Shown: positions 52,077-61,761, numbered from the stretch's first letter. The stretch is DNA of 64,000 nt from Xanthobacter tagetidis (GCF_003667445.1 NZ_RCTF01000006.1:182244-246243), one strand, 5' to 3'. Notes: a model not told the origin generated them from the sequence alone. Made by a program: numbers and translations.

Positions 52077-52997
52077 TCAGCCCGCCATCAGCGCACCGCG
52101 CGCCCGCTGCGCCGCCTCGACGATGAAGTCCGCCGCCACCCGGATGCGCGCCAGTTCGCGCGTGTCGGGGTGGGTGAGCAGCCAGAAGGTCCGCGTGAGG
52201 CCCACCTCCTCATGCAGCACCGGCACGAGGTCGTCCGGCCCGTCGCCGCCATAGAGGTCGGCGATGAACGAGTGCAGCACGCACACGCCCGCTCCGGCCC
52301 GCGTCGCCATGAGCTGGGCGGCGACGCCGGAACTCTTCAGCCGCACCCGGATGTCCTTGGCCACCAGCGGCACGTAGTTCAGTTTGGGATCGTAGATCAA
52401 GTCGTCGACATAGCCGATGAAGTCATGGCTCGCGAGCGCGGCGCGGCTCTCGATCGGCCCGTGGCGGTCGAGATAGGCGCGCGAGGCATAGAGCCTCAAG
52501 CTGTAGTCGGCGAGCTTGCGGGCATGCACGCGCCCCTCCTTCGGCCGGCTCACCGTGATGGCGATGTCCACCTCGCGCTTCGACAGCGAGAACACCCGCG
52601 GCATGGGCAGGAGCTGGATTTCGAGGTCCGGATGGCGCGCGGCGAGCGCGCCGATGCGCGGGGCGAGGAAATAGCTGCCGAAGCCGTCCGGGGCGCCGAT
52701 CCTGACCGTGCCAGAGACGCCGCGGTCGGAGCCCGCGATCTGGCCCTGCGCGCCCAGCGCGATGCTCTCCATCGCCTCCGCCGAGGCCAGCAGCCGCTCG
52801 CCCGCCGCCGTCAGCGCATAGCCCGCCGGCAGCCGGTCGAACAGCTTGGCGCCCAGCGCCGCCTCCAGCGCGCCGATGCGCCGCGACACGGTGGAATGCT
52901 CCACCTTGAGCCGCGAGGCCGCCACCGTGAGCCGCCCGGCCCGCGCCACCGCAAGGAAGAAGCGCAGGTCCGACCACTCGAAATCCGACGCGCGCAC
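52077..52997 (-). CDS. LysR-family transcriptional regulator
   Basis: This 306-residue regulator starts at a GTG at 52997 with GAGGAGG seven bases upstream. The N-terminal winged helix is FEWSDLRFFLAVARAGRLTV, then ASRLKVEHSTVSRRIGALEA, the recognition helix. The effector domain covers residues about 90-300. It diverges from mmsA and the valine locus, so it is the likely activator or repressor of that operon. This fits the usual placement of LysR regulators next to their targets; mmsA operons in pseudomonads use an AraC-type regulator (MmsR) instead. Confidence 0.9.
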   Translation of the reverse strand: MRASDFEWSDLRFFLAVARAGRLTVAASRLKVEHSTVSRRIGALEAALGAKLFDRLPAGYALTAAGERLLASAEAMESIALGAQGQIAGSDRGVSGTVRIGAPDGFGSYFLAPRIGALAARHPDLEIQLLPMPRVFSLSKREVDIAITVSRPKEGRVHARKLADYSLRLYASRAYLDRHGPIESRAALASHDFIGYVDDLIYDPKLNYVPLVAKDIRVRLKSSGVAAQLMATRAGAGVCVLHSFIADLYGGDGPDDLVPVLHEEVGLTRTFWLLTHPDTRELARIRVAADFIVEAAQRARGALMAG

Positions 52998-53031
52998 CGG
53001 CCTGCCTCCTCTATTTCCGCACAGCGAAGGT

Positions 53032-53042
53032 GCAAGAATTGC
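53032..53042. promoter_or_regulatory. Palindrome in the LysR-mmsA divergent region
   Basis: GCAAGAATTGC is a short palindrome, GCAA-GAA-TTGC, in the 153-base divergent region. Related GTGCA and TTGTGCC words occur further toward mmsA. It is a candidate regulator site. Confidence 0.35.
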
Positions 53043-53150
53043 CGTAGATGTGCACAAAAGGATAGCGCATTGTGCCGGCAAGAACGCTGCCCCCAGAGGC
53101 CTGCGCGCCAGGGCGGCCGGAAACGCTTTTCCCAGGAAGGACATCGCATC

Positions 53151-54647
53151 ATGCGTGAGATCGGCCATTTCATCGGTGGCAAGCACGTGCCGGGTACGTC
53201 GGGCCGCCATGCGGACGTGTGGCAGCCCATGACCGGCGAGGTGATCGCCCATGTGGCGCTCGCCTCCAAGGGCGAGATGGCCGCCGCCGTCGCCAACGCC
53301 AAGGCCGCCCAGCCCGCCTGGGCCGCGACCAACCCGCAGCGCCGCGCCCGCGTGCTGATGAAGTTCCTGGAACTGGTGCAGCGCGACTACGACCAGCTCG
53401 CCGAGCTGCTCGCCCGCGAGCACGGCAAGACCGTTCCCGACGCCCGCGGCGACATCCAGCGCGGCCTCGAAGTGGTCGAGTTCGCGGTTGGCATCCCGCA
53501 CCTCCTGAAGGGCGAGTACACCGACGGCGCCGGCCCGGGCATCGACATCTATTCCATGCGCCAGCCCCTCGGCGTGGTGGCCGGCATCACGCCGTTCAAC
53601 TTCCCCGCCATGATCCCCATGTGGAAGTTCGGCCCCGCCATCGCCTGCGGCAACGCCTTCATCCTCAAGCCGTCCGAGCGCGATCCGGGCGTGCCCATGC
53701 ACCTCGCCGAGCTGATGCTCGAGGCCGGCCTGCCGCCCGGCATCCTCAACGTGGTGAACGGCGACAAGGAGGCGGTGGACGCCATCCTCGACGATCCGGA
53801 CATCCAGGCCGTGGGCTTCGTCGGCTCGTCCGCCATCGCCCAGTACATCTATGCCCGCGGCGCGGCCAACGGGAAGCGGGTTCAGGGCTTCGGCGGCGCC
53901 AAGAACCACATGATCATCATGCCCGACGCGGACATGGACCAAGCGGTGGACGCCCTCATCGGCGCCGGCTACGGCTCCGCCGGCGAGCGCTGCATGGCGA
54001 TCTCGGTCGCGGTGCCGGTGGGCGAGCAGGCCGCCGAGGCGCTGATGGACAAGCTCGTCCCGCGCGTCGAGAACCTGAAGATCGGCCCCTCCACGGACGG
54101 CTCGGCCGATTTCGGCCCCCTCGTCACCCGCGAGGCGGTGGACCGCGTGAAGGGCTATGTGGACCTCGGCATCCAGGAAGGCGCCAAGCTTGTGGTGGAC
54201 GGCCGCGGCTTCAAGATGCAGGGCTATGAGAACGGCTTCTACATGGGCGGCTGCCTGTTCGACCATGTGACCGCCGACATGCGCATCTACAAGGAGGAGA
54301 TCTTCGGACCGGTCCTCTCCGTGGTGCGCGCGCCGGAATACAAGGAAGCCCTGCGCCTCGCCAACGACCATGAATACGGCAACGGCGTCGCCATCTTCAC
54401 CCGCGACGGCGACGCGGCGCGCGACTTCGCCTCCAAGGTCCAGGTGGGCATGGTGGGCGTCAACGTGCCGATCCCGGTGCCGCTCGCCTACCACACCTTC
54501 GGCGGCTGGAAGCGCTCCGGCTTCGGCGACCTGAACCAGCACGGCCCGGACGGCGTGCGCTTCTACACCAAGACCAAGACCGTCACTTCCCGCTGGCCCT
54601 CGGGCATCAAGGACGGCGCGGACTTCGTCATCCCCACCATGGGCTGA
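53151..54647 (+). CDS. mmsA: CoA-acylating methylmalonate-semialdehyde dehydrogenase
   Basis: This 498-residue enzyme oxidises methylmalonate semialdehyde to propionyl-CoA in valine degradation, and also acts on malonate semialdehyde. The catalytic cysteine is C281 in SAGERCMAISVAV. The general-base glutamate of ordinary aldehyde dehydrogenases is replaced in FGGAKNHMIIMPDAD, as is typical for MMSDH, which uses CoA for deacylation. TPFNFPAMIPMWKFGPAIACGN in part is another hallmark. An AGGAAGG site lies ten bases before the ATG. The next two genes are a toxin-antitoxin pair, then two more valine genes. Confidence 0.95.
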   Translation: MREIGHFIGGKHVPGTSGRHADVWQPMTGEVIAHVALASKGEMAAAVANAKAAQPAWAATNPQRRARVLMKFLELVQRDYDQLAELLAREHGKTVPDARGDIQRGLEVVEFAVGIPHLLKGEYTDGAGPGIDIYSMRQPLGVVAGITPFNFPAMIPMWKFGPAIACGNAFILKPSERDPGVPMHLAELMLEAGLPPGILNVVNGDKEAVDAILDDPDIQAVGFVGSSAIAQYIYARGAANGKRVQGFGGAKNHMIIMPDADMDQAVDALIGAGYGSAGERCMAISVAVPVGEQAAEALMDKLVPRVENLKIGPSTDGSADFGPLVTREAVDRVKGYVDLGIQEGAKLVVDGRGFKMQGYENGFYMGGCLFDHVTADMRIYKEEIFGPVLSVVRAPEYKEALRLANDHEYGNGVAIFTRDGDAARDFASKVQVGMVGVNVPIPVPLAYHTFGGWKRSGFGDLNQHGPDGVRFYTKTKTVTSRWPSGIKDGADFVIPTMG

Positions 54648-54683
54648 CGCGGCGGGCCGCACGGGGCCGCACTTGCCTTTGCG

Positions 54684-54715
54684 AGATTGTGCTATCATTT
54701 TTGATAGCACAATCT
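54684..54715. promoter_or_regulatory. Perfect operator palindrome of vapBC
   Basis: AGATTGTGCTATCA (54684-54697) and TGATAGCACAATCT (54702-54715) are exact reverse complements separated by TTTT. It ends 16 bases before vapB and is the expected type of autoregulatory site bound by a VapBC complex. As RNA it could also act as a hairpin after mmsA. Confidence 0.75.
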
Positions 54716-54731
54716 TCGGCAGGAGCGGGCC

Positions 54732-54959
54732 ATGGCCCAGATACTGGTGCGCAACATTCCCGACGAGACCCTCGCCGTCTACCGGGAGCGGGCGAAGCGG
54801 AACGGCATCTCGCTGGAGCAGGAGATCCGCAACCTCCTGGAGAAGAACCGGCCGTTCACCCCTGAGGAGCGGGTGGCTTTCTCCCGCTACATGAGATCGC
54901 AGACCAAGAAGAACTCGCCGCCTCTGACCCTCGACGAAATCCGCGAGGGCCTCGAATGA
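54732..54959 (+). CDS. vapB: VapB/FitA-type antitoxin
   Basis: This 75-residue antitoxin has an N-terminal ribbon-helix-helix (ILVRNIPDETLAVYRERAKR, then GISLEQEIRNLLE), the fold of FitA-like VapB proteins, and a disordered C-terminal tail that would wrap the toxin ([11 protein letters not shown]). Its stop overlaps the vapC start by four bases. A perfect palindrome lies upstream. The gene sits between mmsA and the acyl-CoA dehydrogenase gene of the valine locus. Confidence 0.88.
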   Translation: MAQILVRNIPDETLAVYRERAKRNGISLEQEIRNLLEKNRPFTPEERVAFSRYMRSQTKKNSPPLTLDEIREGLE

Positions 54960-55384
54960 GGGATCGCTTCGTCATCGACGCCAGCGTCGTGGTGAAATGG
55001 TTCATCGAGGAAGAGGGGTCGGAGCGGGCCGAACAGTTACTCGACGCGCGCGTGGACCTGTATGCGCCGCGCATTCTGTTGGGGGAGGTCGCCAATGCCC
55101 TCTGGAAATCCGTCCGCCGTGGAGAGGTGCCGATGCCGCTGGCGGAGGAGGCTCTGCGCCGACTGCCGCGGACCATCCGCTTCCTGTTCGACACCGACGA
55201 CATTCTGACGGACGTCCTGCAGATGGCTGTCGCCCTGGACCACCCCATCTACGACTGCCTCTATGTGGCGGGGGCGCGCCGGCGCGAGCTTTCCCTCGTC
55301 ACCGCCGACGCCCGCCTCATCCGCAAATTCTCCGCCTCGCCTTACGCTTCCACCATCCTCCCTCTCTCCGAATGGCGCGCCTGA
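54956..55384 (+). CDS. vapC: VapC PIN-domain toxin (ribonuclease)
   Basis: This 142-residue PIN-domain protein keeps the acidic metal-binding set D8 ([11 protein letters not shown]), E44 ([11 protein letters not shown]), D100 ([12 protein letters not shown]) and D118 (LVTADARL). VapC toxins cleave tRNA or rRNA when freed from the antitoxin. The residues are intact, so it looks active. The start overlaps vapB (ATGA), and its stop is a single base away from the acyl-CoA dehydrogenase ATG. Confidence 0.92.
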   Translation: MRDRFVIDASVVVKWFIEEEGSERAEQLLDARVDLYAPRILLGEVANALWKSVRRGEVPMPLAEEALRRLPRTIRFLFDTDDILTDVLQMAVALDHPIYDCLYVAGARRRELSLVTADARLIRKFSASPYASTILPLSEWRA

Positions 55385-55385
55385 C

Positions 55386-56528
55386 ATGTTCACGCTGAAC
55401 GAAGACCAGATCGCCATCCGCGACATGGCGCGCGACTTCGCCAATGAGCAGCTCGCGCCCTATGCCGTGGAGTGGGACGAGAAGAAGCACTTCCCGAAGG
55501 ACGCTCTGCGCGCCGCCGCGGCGCTCGGCATGGGCGGCATCTATGTGCGCGAGGACGTGGGCGGCTCGGGCCTGTCGCGGCTCGATGCGGCGCTGATCTT
55601 CGAGGCGCTCGCCACCGCCTGCCCCGGCACCGCCGCCTATCTTTCGATCCACAACATGTCGACTTGGATGATCGACCGCTTCGGCGACGACGCCCAGCGC
55701 AGGAAGTGGGTGCCGAAGCTCGCCGCCATGGAGCATTTCGCCTCCTATTGCCTCACCGAGCCGGCCGCCGGCTCGGACGCTGCGGCGCTCAAGACCAAGG
55801 CGGTGCGCGACGGCGACCATTACGTGGTCGACGGCCAGAAGCAGTTCATCTCCGGCGCCGGCGAGAGCGACGTCTACGTGGTGATGGTGCGCACCGGCGG
55901 CGAGGGGCCGAAGGGCATCTCGACCCTGGTGATCGAGGCCGGAACGCCGGGCCTCTCCTTCGGCGCCAACGAGAAGAAGATGGGCTGGAACGTGCAGCCC
56001 ACCCGCGCGGTGATCTTCGAGGGGCTGCGGGTGCCGGTCGAAAACCGCATCGGCGAAGAGGGCGAGGGGTTCAAGATCGCCATGGCCGGGCTCGACGGCG
56101 GGCGGCTCAATATCGGCGCCTGCTCGCTGGGCGGGGCGCAGGCGGCGCTGGAGAAGACGCTGTCCTACATGCGCGAGCGCAAGGCGTTCGGCAAAAGGCT
56201 CGACGAATTCCAGGCGCTGCAGTTCCGCCTCGCCGACATGGCGATCGAGCTGGAGGCCGCGCGCACCTTCCTGTGGCGCGCGGCGGCCGCGCTCGACGCC
56301 AAGGCGCCCGACGCCACCCAGCTGTGCGCCATGGCGAAGCGCGTCGCCACCGACCGCGGCTTCGAGGTGGCCAACGAGGCGCTGCAGCTCCACGGCGGCT
56401 ACGGCTACCTTGCCGACTACGGCATCGAGAAGATCGTGCGCGACCTGCGCGTCCACCAGATCCTGGAAGGCACCAACGAGATCATGCGCCTCATCGTCTC
56501 CCGCGCGCTCATCGCGCAGGGGAACTGA
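55386..56528 (+). CDS. Acyl-CoA dehydrogenase, probable isobutyryl-CoA dehydrogenase
   Basis: This 380-residue flavoenzyme probably oxidises isobutyryl-CoA to methacrylyl-CoA in valine degradation. FAD and substrate motifs [17 protein letters not shown] and [18 protein letters not shown] are present; the catalytic base is E361 in [12 protein letters not shown], the position used in short-chain acyl-CoA dehydrogenases and shared with isobutyryl-CoA dehydrogenase. [20 protein letters not shown] is also typical. It lies between vapC (one base) and mmsB (227 bases) in the valine locus. Short branched-chain specificity is inferred from context. Confidence 0.9.
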   Translation: MFTLNEDQIAIRDMARDFANEQLAPYAVEWDEKKHFPKDALRAAAALGMGGIYVREDVGGSGLSRLDAALIFEALATACPGTAAYLSIHNMSTWMIDRFGDDAQRRKWVPKLAAMEHFASYCLTEPAAGSDAAALKTKAVRDGDHYVVDGQKQFISGAGESDVYVVMVRTGGEGPKGISTLVIEAGTPGLSFGANEKKMGWNVQPTRAVIFEGLRVPVENRIGEEGEGFKIAMAGLDGGRLNIGACSLGGAQAALEKTLSYMRERKAFGKRLDEFQALQFRLADMAIELEAARTFLWRAAAALDAKAPDATQLCAMAKRVATDRGFEVANEALQLHGGYGYLADYGIEKIVRDLRVHQILEGTNEIMRLIVSRALIAQGN

Positions 56529-56548
56529 GGCGCCGAAGACCGACCGTC

Positions 56549-56651
56549 ATCCCCCGCCTTGTGCTGGGGATCCACCCTGCGACCAGGCTGGCGCCTTCCG
56601 CTTCGGGCGCGGGCAGGCGGCCAGGTGGATGCCCCGCACAAGGCGGGGCAT
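56549..56651. repeat. Extragenic paired-hairpin element, copy 2
   Basis: The first hairpin is ATCCCCCGC/GCTGGGGAT with loop CTTGT (56549-56571, one mismatch); the second is ATGCCCCGC/GCGGGGCAT with loop ACAAG (56629-56651), and GACGG follows. An outer CCACCCTG/CAGGTGG pairing joins the two. The right end matches copy 1 (37648-37675) in frame and order: GGATGC.CCG..CAAG.CGG.GC, then ATGACGG. It separates the dehydrogenase gene from mmsB. Confidence 0.7.
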
Positions 56652-56755
56652 GACGGTGTGACAAGACGGGCGAGTTGATAAATCAATCGGCCCCGACACG
56701 CTCGCTGGCATGGCTTTCGCCAGGAGCGCGGGACGCAATCCGGGAGGGAACCATC

Positions 56756-57655
56756 ATGGCCACCATCGCATTCATCGGCCTCGGCAACATGGGCGGGCCC
56801 ATGGCGTCGAACCTCATCAAAGCGGGGCACGAGGTGATCGGCTTCGACCTCTCCCCCGCCGCCATCGACAGCGCCAAGGCGCGCGGCATCGCCGTCGCGC
56901 CGGGCGCGAAGGAGGCGGTGGCGCAGGCCGACGTGGTGGTGACCATGCTGCCCTCCGGCAAGCACGTGGTGGGCGCGACCGGAGGTCCGGATGGCCTGTT
57001 CGCGGCGGCCAAGGCCGGAACGCTCTTCATCGACAGCTCCACCATCGACGTGGCCTCGGCGCGCACCTTCCACGAGGCAGCCAAGGCCGCGGGTCACGCC
57101 AGCGTGGACGCCCCGGTCTCCGGCGGCGTCGGCGGCGCGGAGGCCGCCACCCTGACGTTCATGGTGGGCGGCACGGACGCGGCGTTCGGCGCGGCGAAGC
57201 CGCTGCTGGAGGCCATGGGCAAGAAGATCGTCCATTGCGGCGGCGCCGGCGCCGGCCAGGCGGCGAAGATCTGCAACAACATGATCCTCGGCATCTCGAT
57301 GATCGCGGTGAGCGAGGCGTTCGTGCTGGGCGAGAAGCTCGGCCTCTCGCACCAGGCGCTCTACGACGTCGCCTCCACCTCCTCGGGCCAGTGCTGGTCG
57401 CTCACCACCTATTGCCCGGTGCCGGGCCCGGTGCCCACCAGCCCGGCCAACCGCGACTACGTGCCGGGCTTTGCCGCGGCGCTGATGCTGAAGGACCTCA
57501 AGCTCTCGCAGGAGGCGGCCGACACCGCCGGCGCCGCGACCGCGCTCGGCGCAGCCGCCACCGCCCTCTACACGGCGTTCGCCGCCGAGGGCAACGAGGG
57601 CAAGGACTTCTCCGGCATCATCGAATGGGTGCGCACCCGTACCGACGAGACCTGA
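56756..57655 (+). CDS. mmsB: 3-hydroxyisobutyrate dehydrogenase
   Basis: This 299-residue NAD-dependent enzyme oxidises 3-hydroxyisobutyrate to methylmalonate semialdehyde, the substrate of MmsA. The Rossmann motif FIGLGNMGGPMASNL is at residues 6-20. SVDAPVSGGVGGAEAATLT is the substrate-binding region, and GAGQAAKICNNMILGISM holds the catalytic lysine. GGGAGGGAA precedes the ATG at 56756. The C-terminal half is the all-helical domain of the beta-hydroxyacid dehydrogenase family. Confidence 0.94.
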   Translation: MATIAFIGLGNMGGPMASNLIKAGHEVIGFDLSPAAIDSAKARGIAVAPGAKEAVAQADVVVTMLPSGKHVVGATGGPDGLFAAAKAGTLFIDSSTIDVASARTFHEAAKAAGHASVDAPVSGGVGGAEAATLTFMVGGTDAAFGAAKPLLEAMGKKIVHCGGAGAGQAAKICNNMILGISMIAVSEAFVLGEKLGLSHQALYDVASTSSGQCWSLTTYCPVPGPVPTSPANRDYVPGFAAALMLKDLKLSQEAADTAGAATALGAAATALYTAFAAEGNEGKDFSGIIEWVRTRTDET

Positions 57656-57679
57656 GCCGGCCCCACGGCCCTGCCGCCC

Positions 57680-58081
57680 TTACGCGGGCGGCGGGCCGAA
57701 GCGGTTCGCCATCCGCTCCGACGGCTGCACCCACCAGAACAGCAGCACGAAGAAGCCGAACGGCACGAACAGGATGAGGAACCACCAGCCGCTGCGGCCC
57801 ACGTCGTGCAGTCGCCGGATGGCGACGGCGAGGGACGGCAAAAAGAGCGCCAGGTGGACGAGCCCCGGCAGCCAGCCCTGGGTGGCGACGAACCAGCTCA
57901 TCCCGTCCGCCCCGCCAACGGCCGTGACGGAGCCGCCGATCAGCGTGGCGCTCACGATGAACGCGGCCACATCCACCAGGAGCGTGAACACCCAGAACCA
58001 CCAGAACTCGCTGCGCGAAGCGCGGCCGGTGAAAGTGGCATACTGGCGAAAGCAGCTTCCGACCGATTCCTGGAACGTCAT
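57680..58081 (-). CDS. DUF805 membrane protein
   Basis: This 133-residue protein matches DUF805: an N-terminal soluble start (FRQYATFTGRASRSEFWWF), then about three to four membrane spans and the family signature RRLHDVGRSGWWFLILFVP. Function unknown; DUF805 proteins are often in phage- or envelope-related contexts. It is convergent with mmsB (24 bases). The ATG at 58081 is chosen because DUF805 proteins begin near MTFQES. Confidence 0.88.
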   Translation of the reverse strand: MTFQESVGSCFRQYATFTGRASRSEFWWFWVFTLLVDVAAFIVSATLIGGSVTAVGGADGMSWFVATQGWLPGLVHLALFLPSLAVAIRRLHDVGRSGWWFLILFVPFGFFVLLFWWVQPSERMANRFGPPPA

Positions 58082-58242
58082 CGCCCTCTCCCACGCGCTG
58101 GTACAGCGGCGCCAGCCCGCGGCCGCCGCGCCGCGGGGCCGCCCCATCAAAGGTTAGAGCGCCCGGCAGGCGAAGAGAAGCCGCCAGCCGCCACCGCGCA
58201 CAGGGCGCTGGCGTGCCGACCGGCGCGCGGTGCCGTCCGCCG

Positions 58243-59028
58243 TCAGATCTGGCGCTCGACCATCATCTTCTTGATTTCGGCGATCGCCTTGGCCGGGTTG
58301 AGGCTCTTCGGGCACGCCTGGGCGCAGTTCATGATGGTGTGGCAGCGATAGAGCCGGAAGGGGTCTTCCAGATAGTCGAGGCGCGTGCCGGCGCGCTCGT
58401 CGCGGCTGTCCTTCAGCCAGCGGGTGGCCTGGAGCAGGGCGGCCGGGCCGAGATAGCGGTCGCCGTTCCACCAATAGCTCGGGCAGGAGGTGGAGCAGCA
58501 GGCGCACAGGATGCACTCATAGAGGCCGTCGAGCTTCTCGCGGTCCTCCTTCGACTGGCGCCACTCCTTCTCGGGGGGGGCGGTGTCGGTCTGCAGCCAG
58601 GGCTCGATGGAGGCGTGCTGGGCGTAGAAATTGGTGAGGTCGGGCACCAGGTCCTTCACCACCGGCAAATGCGGCAGGGGATAGATGTTGACCGCGCCCT
58701 TCACCAGCACCTCGTCCATGCCCTTGGTGCAGGCCAACGTGTTGGTGCCGCCGATGTTCATGGCGCACGAGCCGCACACGCCCTCGCGGCAGGAGCGGCG
58801 GAAGGTCAGCGTCGGGTCGATCTTGTTCTTGATGTAGATCAGGCCGTCCAGCACCATCGGCCCGCAGTCCTCGCGGTCCACATAGTACGTGTCGATGCGC
58901 GGGTTGCGGCCGTCGTCCGGGTTCCAGCGGTAGATGCGGAACTCGGTGAGCGTCTTGGCGCTCGCCGGCTTCGGCCACACCTTGCCGGCGGTGACCTGGG
59001 AGTTCTTGGGAAGGGTGAGCTCGACCAT
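58243..59028 (-). CDS. sdhB: Succinate dehydrogenase iron-sulfur subunit
   Basis: This 261-residue subunit carries the three iron-sulfur clusters of complex II. The 2Fe-2S ligands are in [18 protein letters not shown], and the 4Fe-4S and 3Fe-4S ligands in [16 protein letters not shown] and [20 protein letters not shown]. It passes electrons from SdhA flavin to ubiquinone. A 7-base-pair hairpin (59079-59096) lies in the 83-base gap between sdhA and sdhB and may affect processing. Last gene of sdhCDAB. Confidence 0.97.
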   Translation of the reverse strand: MVELTLPKNSQVTAGKVWPKPASAKTLTEFRIYRWNPDDGRNPRIDTYYVDREDCGPMVLDGLIYIKNKIDPTLTFRRSCREGVCGSCAMNIGGTNTLACTKGMDEVLVKGAVNIYPLPHLPVVKDLVPDLTNFYAQHASIEPWLQTDTAPPEKEWRQSKEDREKLDGLYECILCACCSTSCPSYWWNGDRYLGPAALLQATRWLKDSRDERAGTRLDYLEDPFRLYRCHTIMNCAQACPKSLNPAKAIAEIKKMMVERQI

Positions 59029-59111
59029 GGCACGTCCTGGATCGCTGGAGCGGTAACCGCCCGCAGGAATTGGCCGCAGCCGCGCCCCTGCGCGGCCGCG
59101 TCGGCAAGGGC

Positions 59112-60947
59112 TCAGTACACGCGCTTCTTCGGCTCGATGTACTGGATGTCGTTCGACAGCGTGTAGGTGTGCACCGGCCGGTCATCGAGGCGCACCGCGC
59201 CGGACGCCGGGTCGAAGTACGACAGCGTGTGCTTCATCCAGTTGTGGTCGTCGCGATCCGGGAAGTCCTCGCGCGCATGGGCGCCGCGGCTTTCCTGGCG
59301 GCTGGCGGCGCTCTCCATGGTGACGATCGCCTGGGAGATCAGGTTGTCGAACTCCAGGGTCTCGATCAGGTCGGAGTTCCACACCAGCGAGCGGTCGGTG
59401 ACGCCGATGTCGCTTGCGCCCTTGTAGACGTCGTGGATGAGCTTGCGGCCCTCCTCCAGCACCTCGCCGGTGCGGAAGACGGCGCAGTTGTTCTGCATCA
59501 CCTTCTGCATGTTGAGGCGCAGTTCGGCGGTGGGCGTGCCCCCCGACGCGTGGCGGAACTTGTCGAGGCGGCCGAGCGCGAGGTCGGCGCTGTTCTCCGG
59601 CAGCGGGCGGTGCTTCTCGCCCGGCTTCACCAGCTCCGCCGCGCGAAGGCCGGCGGCGCGGCCGAACACCACGAGGTCGATCAGCGAGTTGGAGCCGAGG
59701 CGGTTGGCGCCGTGCACCGAGACGCATGCCGCCTCGCCGATCGCCATCAGGCCGGGCACCACCGTGTCCGGATCGCCGGAGCGCTTGTCGAGTACCTCGC
59801 CGTGATAGTTCGTGGGGATGCCGCCCATGTTGTAGTGCACGGTCGGGATCACCGGGATCGGCTCGCGCGTCACGTCCACGCCGGCGAAGATCTTGGCGCT
59901 CTCCGAGATGCCGGGCAGGCGCTCGTGGAGGATGGCGGGGTCGAGATGGTCGAGGTGCAGGAAGATGTGGTCCTTGGCCTTGCCGACGCCGCGGCCCTCG
60001 CGGATCTCCATGGTCATGGAGCGCGAGACCACGTCGCGCGAGGCGAGGTCCTTGGCCGAGGGGGCGTAACGCTCCATGAAGCGCTCGCCCTCGGAATTGG
60101 TGAGGTAGCCGCCCTCGCCGCGCGAGCCCTCGGTGATGAGGCAGCCTGAGCCGTAGATGCCGGTGGGGTGGAACTGCACGAACTCCATGTCCTGCAAAGG
60201 CAGGCCGGCGCGCAGCACCATGCCGCCGCCGTCGCCGGTGCAGGTATGGGCCGAGGTGGCGGAGAAGTAGGCGCGGCCGTAGCCGCCGGTGGCGAGCACG
60301 GTCAGGTGCGCGCGGAAGCGGTGGATGGTGCCGTCGTCCATCTTGATGGCGACGACGCCGCGGCAGCGGCCGTCTTCGTCCATGATGAGGTCGATGGCGA
60401 AATACTCGATGAAGAACTCGGCCGTGTGCTTCAGCGCCGCCCCGTAGAGGGTGTGCAGCATGGCGTGGCCGGTGCGGTCGGCGGCGGCGCAGGTGCGCTG
60501 CGCGGTGCCCTTGCCGAAATGGGTGGTCATGCCGCCGAACGGGCGCTGGTAGATTTTGCCGTCCTCGGTGCGCGAGAACGGCACGCCCCAGTGCTCCAGC
60601 TCGTAGACCGCTGCCGGCGCATTGCGCACAAGATATTCGATGGCGTCCTGGTCGCCCAGCCAGTCCGACCCCTTCACGGTGTCGTACATGTGCCATTCCC
60701 ACTTGTCCTCGCCCATATTGGCGAGCGAGGCGGCGACGCCGCCCTGGGCCGCCACCGTGTGGGAGCGGGTGGGGAACACCTTGGTGATGCAGGCGGTGCG
60801 AAGGCCCGCCTCGGAGCAGCCGACGACCGCGCGCAGGCCGGCGCCGCCGGCGCCGACGACCAGCACGTCGTAGGTGTGATCGGTGATGGGATAGGCGGCG
60901 CCGTTCACTGCGGGAGCGGCTGAGCCGTTGGTTGCCGTGTCGGCCAT
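59112..60947 (-). CDS. sdhA: Succinate dehydrogenase flavoprotein subunit
   Basis: This 611-residue subunit oxidises succinate to fumarate with covalently bound FAD. The FAD-binding [16 protein letters not shown] is at about residues 30-45, and [14 protein letters not shown] contains the histidine that links [23 protein letters not shown] and [19 protein letters not shown] are active-site and FAD motifs. The ATG is two bases after the sdhD stop. Ends with the standard KKRVY. Confidence 0.98.
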   Translation of the reverse strand: MADTATNGSAAPAVNGAAYPITDHTYDVLVVGAGGAGLRAVVGCSEAGLRTACITKVFPTRSHTVAAQGGVAASLANMGEDKWEWHMYDTVKGSDWLGDQDAIEYLVRNAPAAVYELEHWGVPFSRTEDGKIYQRPFGGMTTHFGKGTAQRTCAAADRTGHAMLHTLYGAALKHTAEFFIEYFAIDLIMDEDGRCRGVVAIKMDDGTIHRFRAHLTVLATGGYGRAYFSATSAHTCTGDGGGMVLRAGLPLQDMEFVQFHPTGIYGSGCLITEGSRGEGGYLTNSEGERFMERYAPSAKDLASRDVVSRSMTMEIREGRGVGKAKDHIFLHLDHLDPAILHERLPGISESAKIFAGVDVTREPIPVIPTVHYNMGGIPTNYHGEVLDKRSGDPDTVVPGLMAIGEAACVSVHGANRLGSNSLIDLVVFGRAAGLRAAELVKPGEKHRPLPENSADLALGRLDKFRHASGGTPTAELRLNMQKVMQNNCAVFRTGEVLEEGRKLIHDVYKGASDIGVTDRSLVWNSDLIETLEFDNLISQAIVTMESAASRQESRGAHAREDFPDRDDHNWMKHTLSYFDPASGAVRLDDRPVHTYTLSNDIQYIEPKKRVY

Positions 60948-60949
60948 GC

Positions 60950-61348
60950 TCAGCCTCCCACGCTGATCTTGATGATGGCGAAGGCGCCCGCGAGGGCGAT
61001 CGCCGTAGTGAAGAAGGTGTTGGCGATGATGAGCAGCACCTTGGTGCCCTCGGTGTGGACATAGTCCTCGATCACCACCTGCATGCCGAGGCGCATGTGG
61101 ATGGACACCGACAGCAGCGTCAAAAGCAGGACCACCGCCACCAGCGGGTTACCGATCACGGAGCGGGCGTGCTCGTAGGTCGAGCCGGCAAGGCAGATGA
61201 CGATGCCGACGAAGGCAATCATCAGCAGCAGGTTGGCGAGCGCGGTCACGCGCTGGAGGAAGAAGTGCTCGGTGCCCGAATGGGCGGAGCCGAGGCCGCG
61301 CACGCGGCCGAGCGGGGTGCGCATGGGGGTGTGGCCGGAACTGCTCAT
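60950..61348 (-). CDS. sdhD: Succinate dehydrogenase hydrophobic anchor SdhD
   Basis: This 132-residue membrane anchor has three spans and the SdhD-type start [20 protein letters not shown]. The heme-ligand histidine is in [19 protein letters not shown]. With SdhC it binds heme b and ubiquinone. It lies 11 bases after sdhC and two bases before sdhA, inside the sdhCDAB operon. Confidence 0.94.
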   Translation of the reverse strand: MSSSGHTPMRTPLGRVRGLGSAHSGTEHFFLQRVTALANLLLMIAFVGIVICLAGSTYEHARSVIGNPLVAVVLLLTLLSVSIHMRLGMQVVIEDYVHTEGTKVLLIIANTFFTTAIALAGAFAIIKISVGG

Positions 61349-61359
61349 CTGCCTTCTCC

Positions 61360-61761
61360 TCAACCCTTCAGCGCGAGGCCGACGATCCACAGCAGCACGG
61401 TGAGCACCACCGAGCCGGCGAGCGTCGCCTTGGCGAGCAGCACGCGCTCTTTCGGGCCGAAGCCGTAGATGAAGTCCCACATGAAGTGGCGGATGCCGCC
61501 GAGCGCGTGGTGCAGCAGCGCCCAGGTGAAGCCGAACAGCACCAGGAGGCCGATGGGCGAGCCGGCGACCCACATGAAGGTGTCGTAGGCGCCGCGCGAC
61601 GTGGCGGTGGCAAGCAGCCACCAGACCAGGAGGATCGTGCCGAAATAGAGGCCCACACCGGTGATGCGATGCACAATCGACATCATCATCGTGAACAGCG
61701 GCCGGTAGATCTGCAGGTGGGGTGAGAGCGGACGCTCGACCCGGGGCGGGCTGTCGGCCAT
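61360..61761 (-). CDS. sdhC: Succinate dehydrogenase cytochrome b556 subunit
   Basis: This 133-residue subunit has three spans. The signatures RPLSPHLQIYRPLFTMMMSI with HRITG, and LLHHALGGIRHFMWDF with the heme histidine, match SdhC. The ATG at 61761 follows AAGGAGG at ideal spacing, so the open frame upstream (to 61800) is not used. First gene of the sdhCDAB operon; its promoter region (61762-61946) shows only weak boxes. Confidence 0.95.
   Translation of the reverse strand: MADSPPRVERPLSPHLQIYRPLFTMMMSIVHRITGVGLYFGTILLVWWLLATATSRGAYDTFMWVAGSPIGLLVLFGFTWALLHHALGGIRHFMWDFIYGFGPKERVLLAKATLAGSVVLTVLLWIVGLALKG

Noticed and set aside
59079..59096. Hairpin between sdhA and sdhB as a terminator
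   Set aside because: The stem is only seven pairs with no T run, and sdhB must be expressed with sdhA.
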